A DNA stretch of 64,000 nucleotides from Blautia hydrogenotrophica DSM 10507 (GTDB taxonomy: Bacteria > Bacillota > Clostridia > Lachnospirales > Lachnospiraceae), in the NCBI RefSeq assembly GCF_034356035.1, contig NZ_CP136423.1, positions 1,984,001 through 2,048,000 of the forward strand. Direction: 5' to 3'. The notes beneath the pieces were generated by a model. It saw nothing but the letters and a program-made list of their open reading frames with translations. It did no database searches and had not been told where the DNA came from. Position numbers and translations under genes: made by a program. Position 1 is the first letter of the stretch, and each line of letters begins with the position of its first letter. Shown one piece after another: positions 56,789-64,000 of the stretch.

Positions 56789-56862
56789 AGATGTACGGCT
56801 GCAATCAGGTATTTCGCCTCGCGGCGGCACATTAAATAAGCTCTTCTGTTGTCAAATAAAAA

Positions 56863-56900
56863 CGCAGCTCCATAAACGATCTCTCATCTATGGGGCTGCG
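56863..56900. terminator. Bidirectional terminator, unknown gene versus DUF1015 gene
   Basis: A 12-bp stem CGCAGCTCCATA / TATGGGGCTGCG (one G-U in the plus RNA, one A-C in the minus RNA), with T runs on both sides: GTTTTTATT on plus and TTTTTATTT on minus. It serves both convergent genes. Confidence 0.85.
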
Positions 56901-56904
56901 GTTT

Positions 56905-58152
56905 TTATTCACTTAACGAATGGATAAACAATCCACTTCTTAGCTTCGGCTCAAACCATGTGGACTTGGGAGGCATAATTTCACCTGCATCCGCAATCTC
57001 AATCAGCTCGTCAATCGTTGTGGGATACATGGCAAATGCAATACCACCATTTTCGTCTGCCATATTCTCCAACTCTTTTAATCCCTTAATTCCGCCGACG
57101 AATTTGATTCTCTCATCTGTCCGCGGGTCCTCGATTCCCAGAACCGGCGCCAACAGATTTTCCTGTAAAATCGAGACATCCAGACTTGCAATTGGGTCTT
57201 CCTGATTATAGGAATTCTCCCTCGCCCTCAGATGATACCACTGTCCGCCCATGTACATACCAAAGCAATGGCGCTCCGTGGGTTTACACGGAAGTCCTGG
57301 AAAATACAAAAGCTCAAAGTTTTCTTTCACTCGGCTTAAAACAGTCTTCTCATCCATCCCATTGCGGTCCTTGACCAATCTATTATACGGTAGAATTTTC
57401 ATGCGCCTGCAAGGGAAGAGCACGGAGAGAAAATAATTAAATTCTTCCTCTCCGGTGTAATCTGGGTGTTCTTGTCTTCTCTTTCTCCCCACTTTCACCG
57501 CCGACGCGGCCCTGTGATGGCCATCCGCAATATAAAAGCTGCTGATCTGTCCAGTCATTTTCCAGATACTCTTTATGGCTTCTGGATCCTGGATTTTCCA
57601 GACTCTGTGAAAAATGCCATCTTCCTCCTGGAAATCATATTCCGCCTCATGAACAGTCATCCAATGGTCCATGAGATCGATCAGTTCATCAGAAAACCGG
57701 CCTGTCAAAAAAATCGGCCCCGTATTGGCATCGCAGGTATCCACATGGCGAATACGGTCTTCCTCTTTCTCTTCTCTGGTCAATTCATGGCGTTTCACCA
57801 CATGGTTCAGATAATCATCGATGGAGGCACAGCCTACGAGACCAGTCTGTATGTACTCTCCCATCTGCTGCTGATAGATATAGTAACAGGGAATCGAATC
57901 TTTTTGATAGACCCCCTCCTTCTTCATCCTCTCTAAATTTTCACGGGCTTTCTCATACACTTTAGAGGAATATGGGTCCACAGCCGGACCCAAATCAATC
58001 TCCGCTCTGTCCACATGAAGAAACGAATAAGGATTCTCCTTTCCGAGTTCTTCTGCCTCTTTTCTGGTCACCACATCATAGGGTAAAGCCGCCACTTGCT
58101 TCGCCAACTCTTTCGTGGGCCGAAGAGCAGCAAACGGTCTGAATGTTGCCAT
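56905..58152 (-). CDS. DUF1015-family protein (415 aa)
   Basis: Recognised by the conserved N terminus FRPFAALRPTKELAKQVAALPYDVV and segments ENPYSFLHVDRAEID, YIADGHHRAASAVKVG (GHHR motif) and FLSVLFPCRRMKILPYNRLV. The biochemical function of the family is unsettled; members often lie beside serine or phosphoglycerate dehydrogenase genes, but here the nearest gene is a MATE transporter, four bases upstream. ATG 58152 has AGGAGG; a TTG six codons earlier is less likely. Confidence 0.9.
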   Translation of the reverse strand: MATFRPFAALRPTKELAKQVAALPYDVVTRKEAEELGKENPYSFLHVDRAEIDLGPAVDPYSSKVYEKARENLERMKKEGVYQKDSIPCYYIYQQQMGEYIQTGLVGCASIDDYLNHVVKRHELTREEKEEDRIRHVDTCDANTGPIFLTGRFSDELIDLMDHWMTVHEAEYDFQEEDGIFHRVWKIQDPEAIKSIWKMTGQISSFYIADGHHRAASAVKVGRKRRQEHPDYTGEEEFNYFLSVLFPCRRMKILPYNRLVKDRNGMDEKTVLSRVKENFELLYFPGLPCKPTERHCFGMYMGGQWYHLRARENSYNQEDPIASLDVSILQENLLAPVLGIEDPRTDERIKFVGGIKGLKELENMADENGGIAFAMYPTTIDELIEIADAGEIMPPKSTWFEPKLRSGLFIHSLSE

Positions 58153-58156
58153 TTTA

Positions 58157-59530
58157 TTACCTCCTAGCAATTTTTTTCGAGTCTTTCAGCTCCGGTAAAA
58201 CCGTAGCCAACATGGTTATAAAACAGGCGCTGCCGCCGATCAAATTCGAGATCGGCTCTGCCCAGTAAACACCCAAAACTCCCAAATTTCCCACATGAGG
58301 GAGCCACAAAGTCAAAGGAACTACAATCACTGCCTTTCGAAACAGCGAGAAAAAAGTGGCTTTCTTCGCCTTCCCTAAAGCCACAAACACACTCTGTCCA
58401 GAAAACTGCAAAGCCATAAAACAAAAACCAAAAAAATAAATATGAAGCGCCGGGGTACTCGCCTGGACCAAAGCTGCATCTCCATTAAAAATGCGGATAA
58501 AAATTTCTGGAAACAGTTTCACAACCAGCCACGCCGCAAATGTATAGACAATACAGACTATCGCCGTAAACCGGATTCCCGCCTTGACCTTTCCATAGGC
58601 CTTCTCTCCGTAGTTAAAACTCATGACCGGGGACGCACCGTTGGTCAGACCCTGAACGGGCATCGTAAAGATCTCTCTGACAGAATTCAAGATCGTCATA
58701 ACACCCACATACAAATCTCCCCCAAAGCTCTGCAAGGTAGAGTTGCACGCCACTTGCACCAAACCATTGGTAAACGCCATAATAAAACCTGACATTCCCA
58801 GGGAGACAATCTTTCGAATTCTCTGCCACTGAAGCCTCATACTTTCACGTGTAAGGCGTAACTGCGCCTTCGAGCCCGTCAGAAATCGCAGAACCCAGAC
58901 AGCCGAACAGCCCTGGGAGATAATCGTAGCAATCGCCGCGCCCCTGACTCCCTGGTGCAACGCAAAAATAAAAATTGGGTCCAGTATAATATTCAACACC
59001 GCCCCGATCAGCACAGTCAACATACTCATGTTTCCAAATCCCTGAGCACTCAGGAAATTATTCATTCCCAAGACAATCATCACAAAGATGGTTCCAAGAA
59101 GGTAGATTCGAATATACTCCTGTGCATATGGAAAAGTTACATCGCTGGCCCCAAATGCATACAGCACAGACCGGTAAAAGAGCAGCCCTAAAACCGTCAG
59201 GACCATGCCGGTCAGTACCAGCATCGCAAAGGTATTCCCCATCAGCATCTGAGCCTCTTTTTCATCCCCTTTGCCCCTCTCAATCGCGCACAGAGGTGCC
59301 CCACCGTTGCCATACAGCAGTGAAAACGCCGTGATTAAGGTAATCAAAGGAAAACAAAGTCCTACCCCTGTCAAGGCCAAAGTCCCCTCGCCGGCAATTC
59401 GTCCAATATAGATTCTGTCCACTATATTGTAGGTTAAGTTCAAAAGCTGAGCGGCTATCATCGGAACCGCCACTTCTACGATATTTCTCTGCACACTTCC
59501 TGTAGAAAAATCTGTCTGATGTATCTGCAT
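58157..59530 (-). CDS. MATE-family efflux transporter (457 aa)
   Basis: Twelve predicted spans in two six-span halves. Family features include VPMIAAQLLNLTYNIVDRIYIG and LTGVGLCFPLITLI in the first half and ALQFSGQSVFVALGKAKKATFFSL in the second; it belongs to the NorM/DinF-like group that exports cationic or other compounds using Na+ or H+. ATG 59530 is preceded by AAAAGGGG. It lies 31 nt after the cobC-like gene and four bases before the DUF1015 gene, and is probably co-transcribed with the cobalamin genes, without an evident functional link. Confidence 0.93.
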   Translation of the reverse strand: MQIHQTDFSTGSVQRNIVEVAVPMIAAQLLNLTYNIVDRIYIGRIAGEGTLALTGVGLCFPLITLITAFSLLYGNGGAPLCAIERGKGDEKEAQMLMGNTFAMLVLTGMVLTVLGLLFYRSVLYAFGASDVTFPYAQEYIRIYLLGTIFVMIVLGMNNFLSAQGFGNMSMLTVLIGAVLNIILDPIFIFALHQGVRGAAIATIISQGCSAVWVLRFLTGSKAQLRLTRESMRLQWQRIRKIVSLGMSGFIMAFTNGLVQVACNSTLQSFGGDLYVGVMTILNSVREIFTMPVQGLTNGASPVMSFNYGEKAYGKVKAGIRFTAIVCIVYTFAAWLVVKLFPEIFIRIFNGDAALVQASTPALHIYFFGFCFMALQFSGQSVFVALGKAKKATFFSLFRKAVIVVPLTLWLPHVGNLGVLGVYWAEPISNLIGGSACFITMLATVLPELKDSKKIARR

Positions 59531-59561
59531 GTGATCCCCTTTTTTCGTCTTGCGTTCTCTT

Positions 59562-60161
59562 CTATTGTATGGGAAGCCTGTCAATTACGTGAAGACTTCT
59601 CTTCCCCTTTTTCCAGAGATAGTAGTCCACTTCCACCTGATAGCCGCAGCCATTGTCTACCTGCCACTGATAGAATTCCTTCTGGGGTATGCCGTAGGCT
59701 TCCAGGATATTCATGATGGAACCGCCATGAATGACCAGCGCAGCCTCTTCCCAGTGATTTTTCATACAGCAGGCCACCGCTCTTTGAAATCCTCTCAGAG
59801 TCCGCCGCTGAAATTCCTCCCGGCTCTCTCCTTTAGGAAATGGCAGCATTCCCCCGCTGTCCACCCATCTTTGGTAGTTTTCGTTATCCGACAATTCCAG
59901 ATAACTTTTATTTTCAAACTCTCCGAAATCACATTCTCTTAGTTCCTCTATAATGTGCAGTCCACAATCCGGATAGAGAATCCCAGCAGTCTGCACACAC
60001 CGTCTCATGGGACTGACAAAGACCGCCTGTGCTCTGGGATAAACCGCCCTCTTTAAGAGGTCAATTCCCTCCTGGCACAAGGGTTCGTCTGTCACCCCGA
60101 TATAGCGTTTCTTTTTATTTCCTTCCGTCTGAGAATGACGCAGCAAAAATAGCTTAAGCAT
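59562..60161 (-). CDS. cobC: Alpha-ribazole-5'-phosphate phosphatase-like histidine phosphatase (199 aa)
   Basis: Histidine phosphatase superfamily: catalytic LLRHSQTEGN (His9), AVFVSPMRRCVQTA, LRECDFGEFENKSYLEL and the second His in VIHGGSIMN. In the nucleotide loop pathway CobC removes the phosphate of alpha-ribazole phosphate or of adenosylcobalamin phosphate. The call rests on position after cobT, cobU, cobS and a cobU-like gene; by sequence alone a phosphoglycerate mutase-like phosphatase of other specificity would also fit. Overlaps the upstream gene by eight bases. Confidence 0.82.
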   Translation of the reverse strand: MLKLFLLRHSQTEGNKKKRYIGVTDEPLCQEGIDLLKRAVYPRAQAVFVSPMRRCVQTAGILYPDCGLHIIEELRECDFGEFENKSYLELSDNENYQRWVDSGGMLPFPKGESREEFQRRTLRGFQRAVACCMKNHWEEAALVIHGGSIMNILEAYGIPQKEFYQWQVDNGCGYQVEVDYYLWKKGKRSLHVIDRLPIQ

Positions 60162-60534
60162 CCTTAATCACCGTCCCTATTCCGCAAATCACCCGGTGAA
60201 CTCTCGAAGAGGCTGCAGCCAACTCTGTACAAACTCTTCCCACCGTCTCCCGATATCTGCGCTCAAACGCGTCGATAGGCACCACTCCATATCCTACCTC
60301 GTCAGACACAATCAAAAGCTCCCCATTGCACACAAGCAATTCTTTGGCCAATTCAGCCACATCTCTCTCATCTTTCAGAGCCCTGCGTATAAATTCCTGA
60401 AAATTATAGACTCCTTTCGCGGCACACAGTTCCTCCCAGGAACAGGACGCCCCGTCTTGCCATTCACATTCCGGGTGCAGCTTTTTCGCATACTCCAACT
60501 GTCCCTGAAATGCTCCTCCCACAATCAATTCCAT
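60154..60534 (-). CDS. Degenerate CobU-like protein (126 aa)
   Basis: The C-terminal half matches CobU (SDEVGYGVVPIDAFERRYRETVGRVCTELAA, compare the NEVGSG-V-P motif), but the protein is only about two thirds of full length. The N terminus reads IVGGAFQGQLEYA in place of GGSGSGKS, so the P-loop lysine is missing, and the segment with the GMP-accepting histidine (DRHRTMR in the full CobU nearby) is absent. It therefore should not be a kinase or guanylyltransferase in the usual way; a regulatory or structural partner of CobU or CobS is conceivable. The gene is intact and evenly spaced in the operon. Confidence 0.8.
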   Translation of the reverse strand: MELIVGGAFQGQLEYAKKLHPECEWQDGASCSWEELCAAKGVYNFQEFIRRALKDERDVAELAKELLVCNGELLIVSDEVGYGVVPIDAFERRYRETVGRVCTELAAASSRVHRVICGIGTVIKDA

Positions 60535-60562
60535 CTTTTTCACCTTTTCCACAAATCATCTA

Positions 60563-61345
60563 TCACCACAAAGTTCCACCTTTTAACAGTGTCAACACTG
60601 CCGTGGCAATCATCACACACAGCTCCGCCACCTGCAAAAACCAACCTGCCATGTCTCCATTGATACCGCCGAAATACCGATAAACCATATGACGAAAATA
60701 AAGAAATACCAGTAAAACGACTCCCGCACACAAGACTCCCAAAGCAAGGTTCAGCCAGCACATCACCCCTGCACACAAAATCAGATAGACAGACAGCCAG
60801 ACGCGAATCACCTTTTTGGATGCCCCATCGGAAAAAGTAGCCGCCAGTCCGGTGTTTTTCGCCAGCTTCAGACACACGATCGACAAACCACTCACAGACC
60901 GAAGCATCACATAGACAAAAATCAATGGCTGAAAAGTCCTGGCTTCAATCAGACTGACTGCTCCCGCGTACAAGACAAAATATACCGCACAGCAGATAAT
61001 CGCAAATGCCCCTGCATGGGAATCCTTTAAAATCTCCAATCTGCGGTCACGTTCCTGCCAGGAACTCATCGCATCTGACACATCCAAAAATCCGTCCAGA
61101 TGAATTCCCCCACTGATCAGCACAGGCAGTACCGTCAGCACACTGACTCGGAATAGCTGTCCCTGTGCCGTCCCCAGACTCTCGAACAGTTCTGCCACTG
61201 CCCACACCAGCAAACCAATCACCAAACCCACCATAGGAAAAAATCCCAAGGCATATCTCATATTCTCCCTGGACCACTGGCTCTGAGGCATGGGAATCTT
61301 CGAGTACATGGAAAATGCGATTTTAAATCCATTCCAAAATGCCAT
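60563..61345 (-). CDS. cobS: Adenosylcobinamide-GDP ribazoletransferase (260 aa)
   Basis: A membrane enzyme that joins adenosylcobinamide-GDP to alpha-ribazole (phosphate), the last assembly step of cobalamin. The motifs are clear: FSMYSKIPMPQSQWSRENMRYALGFFP region, GGIHLDGFLDVSDAMSSWQERDRRLEILKDSHAGAF-type core (GGIHLDGFLDVSDA; KDSHAGAFA) and several spans. CobU lies 12 nt upstream. Confidence 0.97.
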   Translation of the reverse strand: MAFWNGFKIAFSMYSKIPMPQSQWSRENMRYALGFFPMVGLVIGLLVWAVAELFESLGTAQGQLFRVSVLTVLPVLISGGIHLDGFLDVSDAMSSWQERDRRLEILKDSHAGAFAIICCAVYFVLYAGAVSLIEARTFQPLIFVYVMLRSVSGLSIVCLKLAKNTGLAATFSDGASKKVIRVWLSVYLILCAGVMCWLNLALGVLCAGVVLLVFLYFRHMVYRYFGGINGDMAGWFLQVAELCVMIATAVLTLLKGGTLW

Positions 61346-61357
61346 AAAACCCCTCCC

Positions 61358-61879
61358 TCAGTCTCTTCCTTTTATCCAGATCGGAATTCCATAGACCACT
61401 TCCGCTACCTGGTCAGCCATCTTCGCCAACCGGCAGTTAATCTCACCTAGATATTTTTGATACTTCCTGGTCTCTCCTTCATAGGCTGCTGCCTCAGAAA
61501 AAATTTCGTTGGTGACAATGCACAGATAAGAAGCCTGCGTACGCAGGCTTTCCACTCCCTCACAGATCTCTTCCACGGTCCGATCACCCGCACCATTCTC
61601 CAAAAACATCTCATTGGCAGTCAAATTTGACATACATTCCAGCAGAACCTGGCTTCCTTCAGGGACAGTCAGCTCTCTCAGCCCTAGATACCACTCTACC
61701 GTCTCAAATCCTTTTCCTGCTCTCATGGTCCGGTGTCGGTCAATTCTCCCATAGCTCTCCTTGTCATAGGGGAACATTGTGGCTATGTAAATTCGTCTAG
61801 CCTCCCCTTGCGCCTGTACACAGTTTTCTGCGAAAGCCGACTTTCCGCTGCCACTCCCCCCGGTAATCAATGTCATCAT
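61358..61879 (-). CDS. cobU: Adenosylcobinamide kinase / guanylyltransferase (173 aa)
   Basis: Phosphorylates adenosylcobinamide and transfers GMP to it. P-loop GGSGSGKS (about 7-14), GMP-accepting His49 in DRHRTMR, and VTNEIFSEAAAYEGETRKYQKYLGEI toward the C terminus, which has glutamate-alanine in place of the usual VGxGIVP stretch. I start at ATG 61879, seven bases past the cobT stop, with GGAG at the end of cobT as ribosome site; the next codon is also ATG. A longer frame would overlap cobT. Confidence 0.95.
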   Translation of the reverse strand: MMTLITGGSGSGKSAFAENCVQAQGEARRIYIATMFPYDKESYGRIDRHRTMRAGKGFETVEWYLGLRELTVPEGSQVLLECMSNLTANEMFLENGAGDRTVEEICEGVESLRTQASYLCIVTNEIFSEAAAYEGETRKYQKYLGEINCRLAKMADQVAEVVYGIPIWIKGRD

Positions 61880-61886
61880 CGTATTC

Positions 61887-62936
61887 TCACTCCAAATGTT
61901 CATACTGTTCCAGATTGATATCATCAAAGGTACTCATGGTACGGTACACGGTCACCGCCTGGTCCAAAAGAGAAAATGCCGCTACCGCGCCAGTCCCTTC
62001 TCCCATACGCATCTGCGCCTGTATCATCGCTTCTTTTCCCATTGCGTCCAAAAGCCTTCTCGCCGCCGGTTCTTTAGACAGATGGGATGCTAAAATATAA
62101 CCATCTGCGTTCGGACAAAGTCTGATGGCGATCAGCGCAGCCACACAGGAGATAAAGCCATCCATCAGCACAGGAATATGTCTGAGGGCGCCTCCCAGAA
62201 ACAGGCCTACCATTCCTGCAATATCCAATCCTCCGACTTTTGCCAACACATCGACAGGGTCTTCCGGATTCGGCCTGTGCAGTTCAATTCCAGTTTTAAT
62301 TGCATCAATCTTTCTCCTAAGTCCCTCACTGGAAAGACCTGCACCTCTTCCAGTCATCTCCTCCACCGGCGCTCCTAAGAGGACGCTGGCCACCGCACTG
62401 CTGGTAGTGGTATTTCCAATTCCCATCTCTCCGGTGGCGATCAGGCCATAGCCCTGGTCCGCCAATTCTCCAGCTACCTGGATTCCTACCTCGATTCCCT
62501 GGATTGCCTGCTGCCGGGTCATAGCCGGCTCCTTCACAAAATTCCTAGTCCCATAGGCCACCTTGTATCTGGGAACTTTCGTGTCCACTGCCATACCGAT
62601 GTCGATAGGAACTACATCTGCGTGACACTGTCTACACATGACACAGGCCACTGAATTTCCCTCTAAAAAGTTCTCTGCCACCAAGGCAGTGACTTCTTGA
62701 CCACTCTGCGAGACTCCTGCTTCTACGATTCCATTGTCCGCACACATCTCCACCAGAACCTTTCTGTTGATATCCACGTCCGTGCTACCAACGATCCCCG
62801 TCATCTGTGTAACCACATCTTCTAGCATTCCCAAACTATTCAACGGCTTCGCGATGCTGTCCCACCGCACTCTGGCCTGCTCCATTACTTTCGCATCCAA
62901 AGGCTGAATCTTTCTTATGGTTTCCTCTAATCTCAT
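61887..62936 (-). CDS. cobT: Nicotinate-nucleotide:dimethylbenzimidazole phosphoribosyltransferase (349 aa)
   Basis: Activates the lower-ligand base as alpha-ribazole phosphate. Family motifs: DNGIVEAGVSQSGQEVT, GEMGIGNTTTSSAVASVLL, DVLAKVGGLDIAGMVGLFLGGA and the C-terminal MGEGTGAVAAFSLL with the catalytic glutamate. ATG 62936 or GTG 62945 could start it; neither has a strong ribosome site. It is first in the cobalamin operon. The 164-nt spacer upstream holds a terminator and a weak promoter (TTGTCA then TACAGT at 16 bp), but no cobalamin riboswitch. Confidence 0.96.
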   Translation of the reverse strand: MRLEETIRKIQPLDAKVMEQARVRWDSIAKPLNSLGMLEDVVTQMTGIVGSTDVDINRKVLVEMCADNGIVEAGVSQSGQEVTALVAENFLEGNSVACVMCRQCHADVVPIDIGMAVDTKVPRYKVAYGTRNFVKEPAMTRQQAIQGIEVGIQVAGELADQGYGLIATGEMGIGNTTTSSAVASVLLGAPVEEMTGRGAGLSSEGLRRKIDAIKTGIELHRPNPEDPVDVLAKVGGLDIAGMVGLFLGGALRHIPVLMDGFISCVAALIAIRLCPNADGYILASHLSKEPAARRLLDAMGKEAMIQAQMRMGEGTGAVAAFSLLDQAVTVYRTMSTFDDINLEQYEHLE

Positions 62937-62989
62937 CTCTACCACTCTTTTCTATATTCATACTGTACCATAGTATCATAATCTGACAA

Positions 62990-63024
62990 AAAAACCAAGT
63001 CTTCAGATGAAAGACTTGGTTTTT
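62990..63024 (-). terminator. Terminator of the gtrB-gtrA unit
   Basis: A 14-bp stem AAAAACCAAGTCTT / AAGACTTGGTTTTT with a seven-base loop, followed in the minus RNA by further U's (UUUUUUUGUC). The predicted cobT promoter starts in its tail. Confidence 0.85.
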
Positions 63025-63109
63025 CATGCAGCAGTTCGGCCATACGATGTGCAGAAAACAGAAAATATACTTGTATGTTTTTGCGAGCGAACATCTATCA
63101 GCACCTTTC

Positions 63110-63532
63110 TCAACTCCCTTTTTTTCCTCTGGTGAACACAAAAAACTTGCTGAATATATAGTTGAGAACCAGAACGCAAAACTGTATCAAAAATTTCCCA
63201 ACCATATCCGGCATTTTCCAGACATCCACCAGCAGCCAGACTCCTCCCATCTCCAAAAGCATAGTAACTCCTCTCGCGCTAAAAAAACGCAGACAAGAGG
63301 GCAGATGCTGCCTCAGTCCATGGCAGGACTCCTGAAACACGTATTTTGAATTCACCACATAGGCAAATGAAACAGCCAATACAATAGAAAGGAAATTAGC
63401 CGGATTCAAAGACAGGTGAAAAAGTCTCCGAAAAATAAAAAAGGTCGCCAAGTTTACCAAAGTCGTGCATCCGCCAAAAAATACATAGCGAATCACTGAA
63501 TTCTTATAACACTTCAACACCCATTTTCTCAA
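63110..63532 (-). CDS. GtrA-family membrane protein (140 aa)
   Basis: Four predicted membrane segments and the family start VIRYVFFGGCTTLVNLATFFIFRR, with VSFAYVVNSKYVFQE and LNYIFSKFFVF. GtrA proteins are thought to flip or assist polyprenyl-phosphate-linked sugars made by a GtrB partner, and the gene upstream is of that type. It overlaps that gene by four bases. Confidence 0.92.
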   Translation of the reverse strand: MRKWVLKCYKNSVIRYVFFGGCTTLVNLATFFIFRRLFHLSLNPANFLSIVLAVSFAYVVNSKYVFQESCHGLRQHLPSCLRFFSARGVTMLLEMGGVWLLVDVWKMPDMVGKFLIQFCVLVLNYIFSKFFVFTRGKKGS

Positions 63533-64000
63533 AATCTTTCCTCCTCTTGTGTCTTCTCCGATGCTGTCATCCTGGATATCAGATATCTGGGGCGTCGCCG
63601 GACTTCCTCATAAATTTTTCCGATATAAAAGCCGATGATTCCCAAACTAATCATCACACCGCTGCCAACTACCAGCAGAACCATCAAAAGAGTCGTATAC
63701 CCTTCCACAGCCTGCCCTTGAAAATATCGGATCAGAGAATAAATTCCCAGAATTACCGAGCAGATCAGACAAGCCACTCCTCCGACAGTAACAAACTGTA
63801 GAGGGACCGTCGTAAACGCCACGATATTACGAAATCCATAAGAAATCAAAGAGCTCATTTTCCACTTGGACTCACCTCTCTGACGCTTCCCCACCTCATA
63901 CTCCACCTGGGCAGTCTGATATCCAACCCATGAGGAAATCGCCCGAAAGAACAAATGCTGTTCTGGCATTCTCAAAACACTCTCCACGACTTTGCGGTCC
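63529..64000 (-). CDS. GtrB-like polyprenyl-phosphate glycosyltransferase, C-terminal part (5' end outside window)
   Basis: About 156 residues of the C terminus are visible and the frame stays open through the right edge. QVEYEVGKRQRGESKWKMSSL is the signature shared by bactoprenol glucosyltransferases and DPM-like enzymes with a membrane domain; two membrane segments follow (FVTVGGVACLICSVILGIYSLI; TTLLMVLLVVGSGVMISLGIIGFYIG). It transfers a sugar from a nucleotide donor to undecaprenyl phosphate; GtrA follows as partner. The catalytic N-terminal GT2 domain is outside the window. Confidence 0.9.
   Translation of the reverse strand, partial: DRKVVESVLRMPEQHLFFRAISSWVGYQTAQVEYEVGKRQRGESKWKMSSLISYGFRNIVAFTTVPLQFVTVGGVACLICSVILGIYSLIRYFQGQAVEGYTTLLMVLLVVGSGVMISLGIIGFYIGKIYEEVRRRPRYLISRMTASEKTQEEERF

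Noticed and set aside
62937-63109. Cobalamin riboswitch upstream of cobT
   Set aside because: No B12-box or other conserved aptamer sequence can be found; the strong hairpin here is the terminator of the preceding gtrA gene.

Overview
The window reads as chromosomal DNA of an anaerobic, gut-type Clostridia member, most likely Lachnospiraceae. The basis is gene content: type III glutamine synthetase, an ANTAR regulator next to glutamine synthetase, a fused acyl-CoA dehydratase activase, an ECF sigma factor paired with a DUF4179 protein, a 4Fe-4S-type IlvD, a xanthine dehydrogenase operon and late cobalamin genes. The genus cannot be fixed from the sequence alone. There are no rRNA or tRNA genes, CRISPR arrays, transposases or prophage genes. 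Almost everything is core or niche metabolism.

Layout. 1-1171: start of a glycogen branching enzyme-like gene, cut by the left edge. 1290-8449: one minus-strand biosynthetic operon (leuB-ilvD-ilvB-serC-serA-small basic ORF) with a clear promoter and an end hairpin. 8473-10304: tgt-yajC with a structured intergenic segment and tandem terminators. 10341-14777: a monocistronic 1418-residue 2-hydroxyacyl-CoA dehydratase activase-type protein. 14787-14935: a hairpin-rich repeat-like element. 14967-18855: hisH-hisF-ung-flippase operon. 18841-22640: acyltransferase and a two-component system. 22853-24830: ECF sigma factor and DUF4179 anti-sigma candidate. 24897-33867: a glutamine hub. On the minus strand lie GSIII, asnB, pyrG and purF, preceded by a promoter and an attenuator-like hairpin. 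Divergently lie a short GSI and an ANTAR antiterminator. 33905-37092: glycosyltransferases, a DUF2304 protein and an RluA pseudouridine synthase. 37049-38317: a lysA-like decarboxylase. 38373-47616: a nine-gene xanthine operon (permease, FecCD-type ABC importer, three xanthine dehydrogenase subunits, MobA-like protein, xpt). 47717-49949: luxS and citrate synthase, convergent. 50030-55961: an FtsX-type ABC transporter downstream of an alarmone synthetase, a small Cys-rich protein and a two-component system. 56195-56900: one unknown gene. 56863-62936: cobT-cobU-cobS-cobU-like-cobC followed by a MATE transporter and a DUF1015 protein. 62990-64000: GtrA and the end of a GtrB-like glycosyltransferase, cut by the right edge.

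How the genes work together. Three metabolic modules stand out. The first couples branched-chain amino acid and serine synthesis in one transcript. The second couples glutamine synthesis to three glutamine amidotransferases (asparagine, CTP and purine synthesis) and to an antitermination-type regulator. The third takes up xanthine, oxidises it with a molybdenum hydroxylase, may supply the metal through its own importer (inference), and salvages xanthine through xpt.

The least explained signals are RNA-level. They are a three-segment, mutually exclusive pairing arrangement upstream of yajC, a terminator-like hairpin between the GSIII promoter and gene, and a 16-bp hairpin at the predicted 5' end of the citrate synthase mRNA. 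All of these were found by eye; none was folded or searched computationally.
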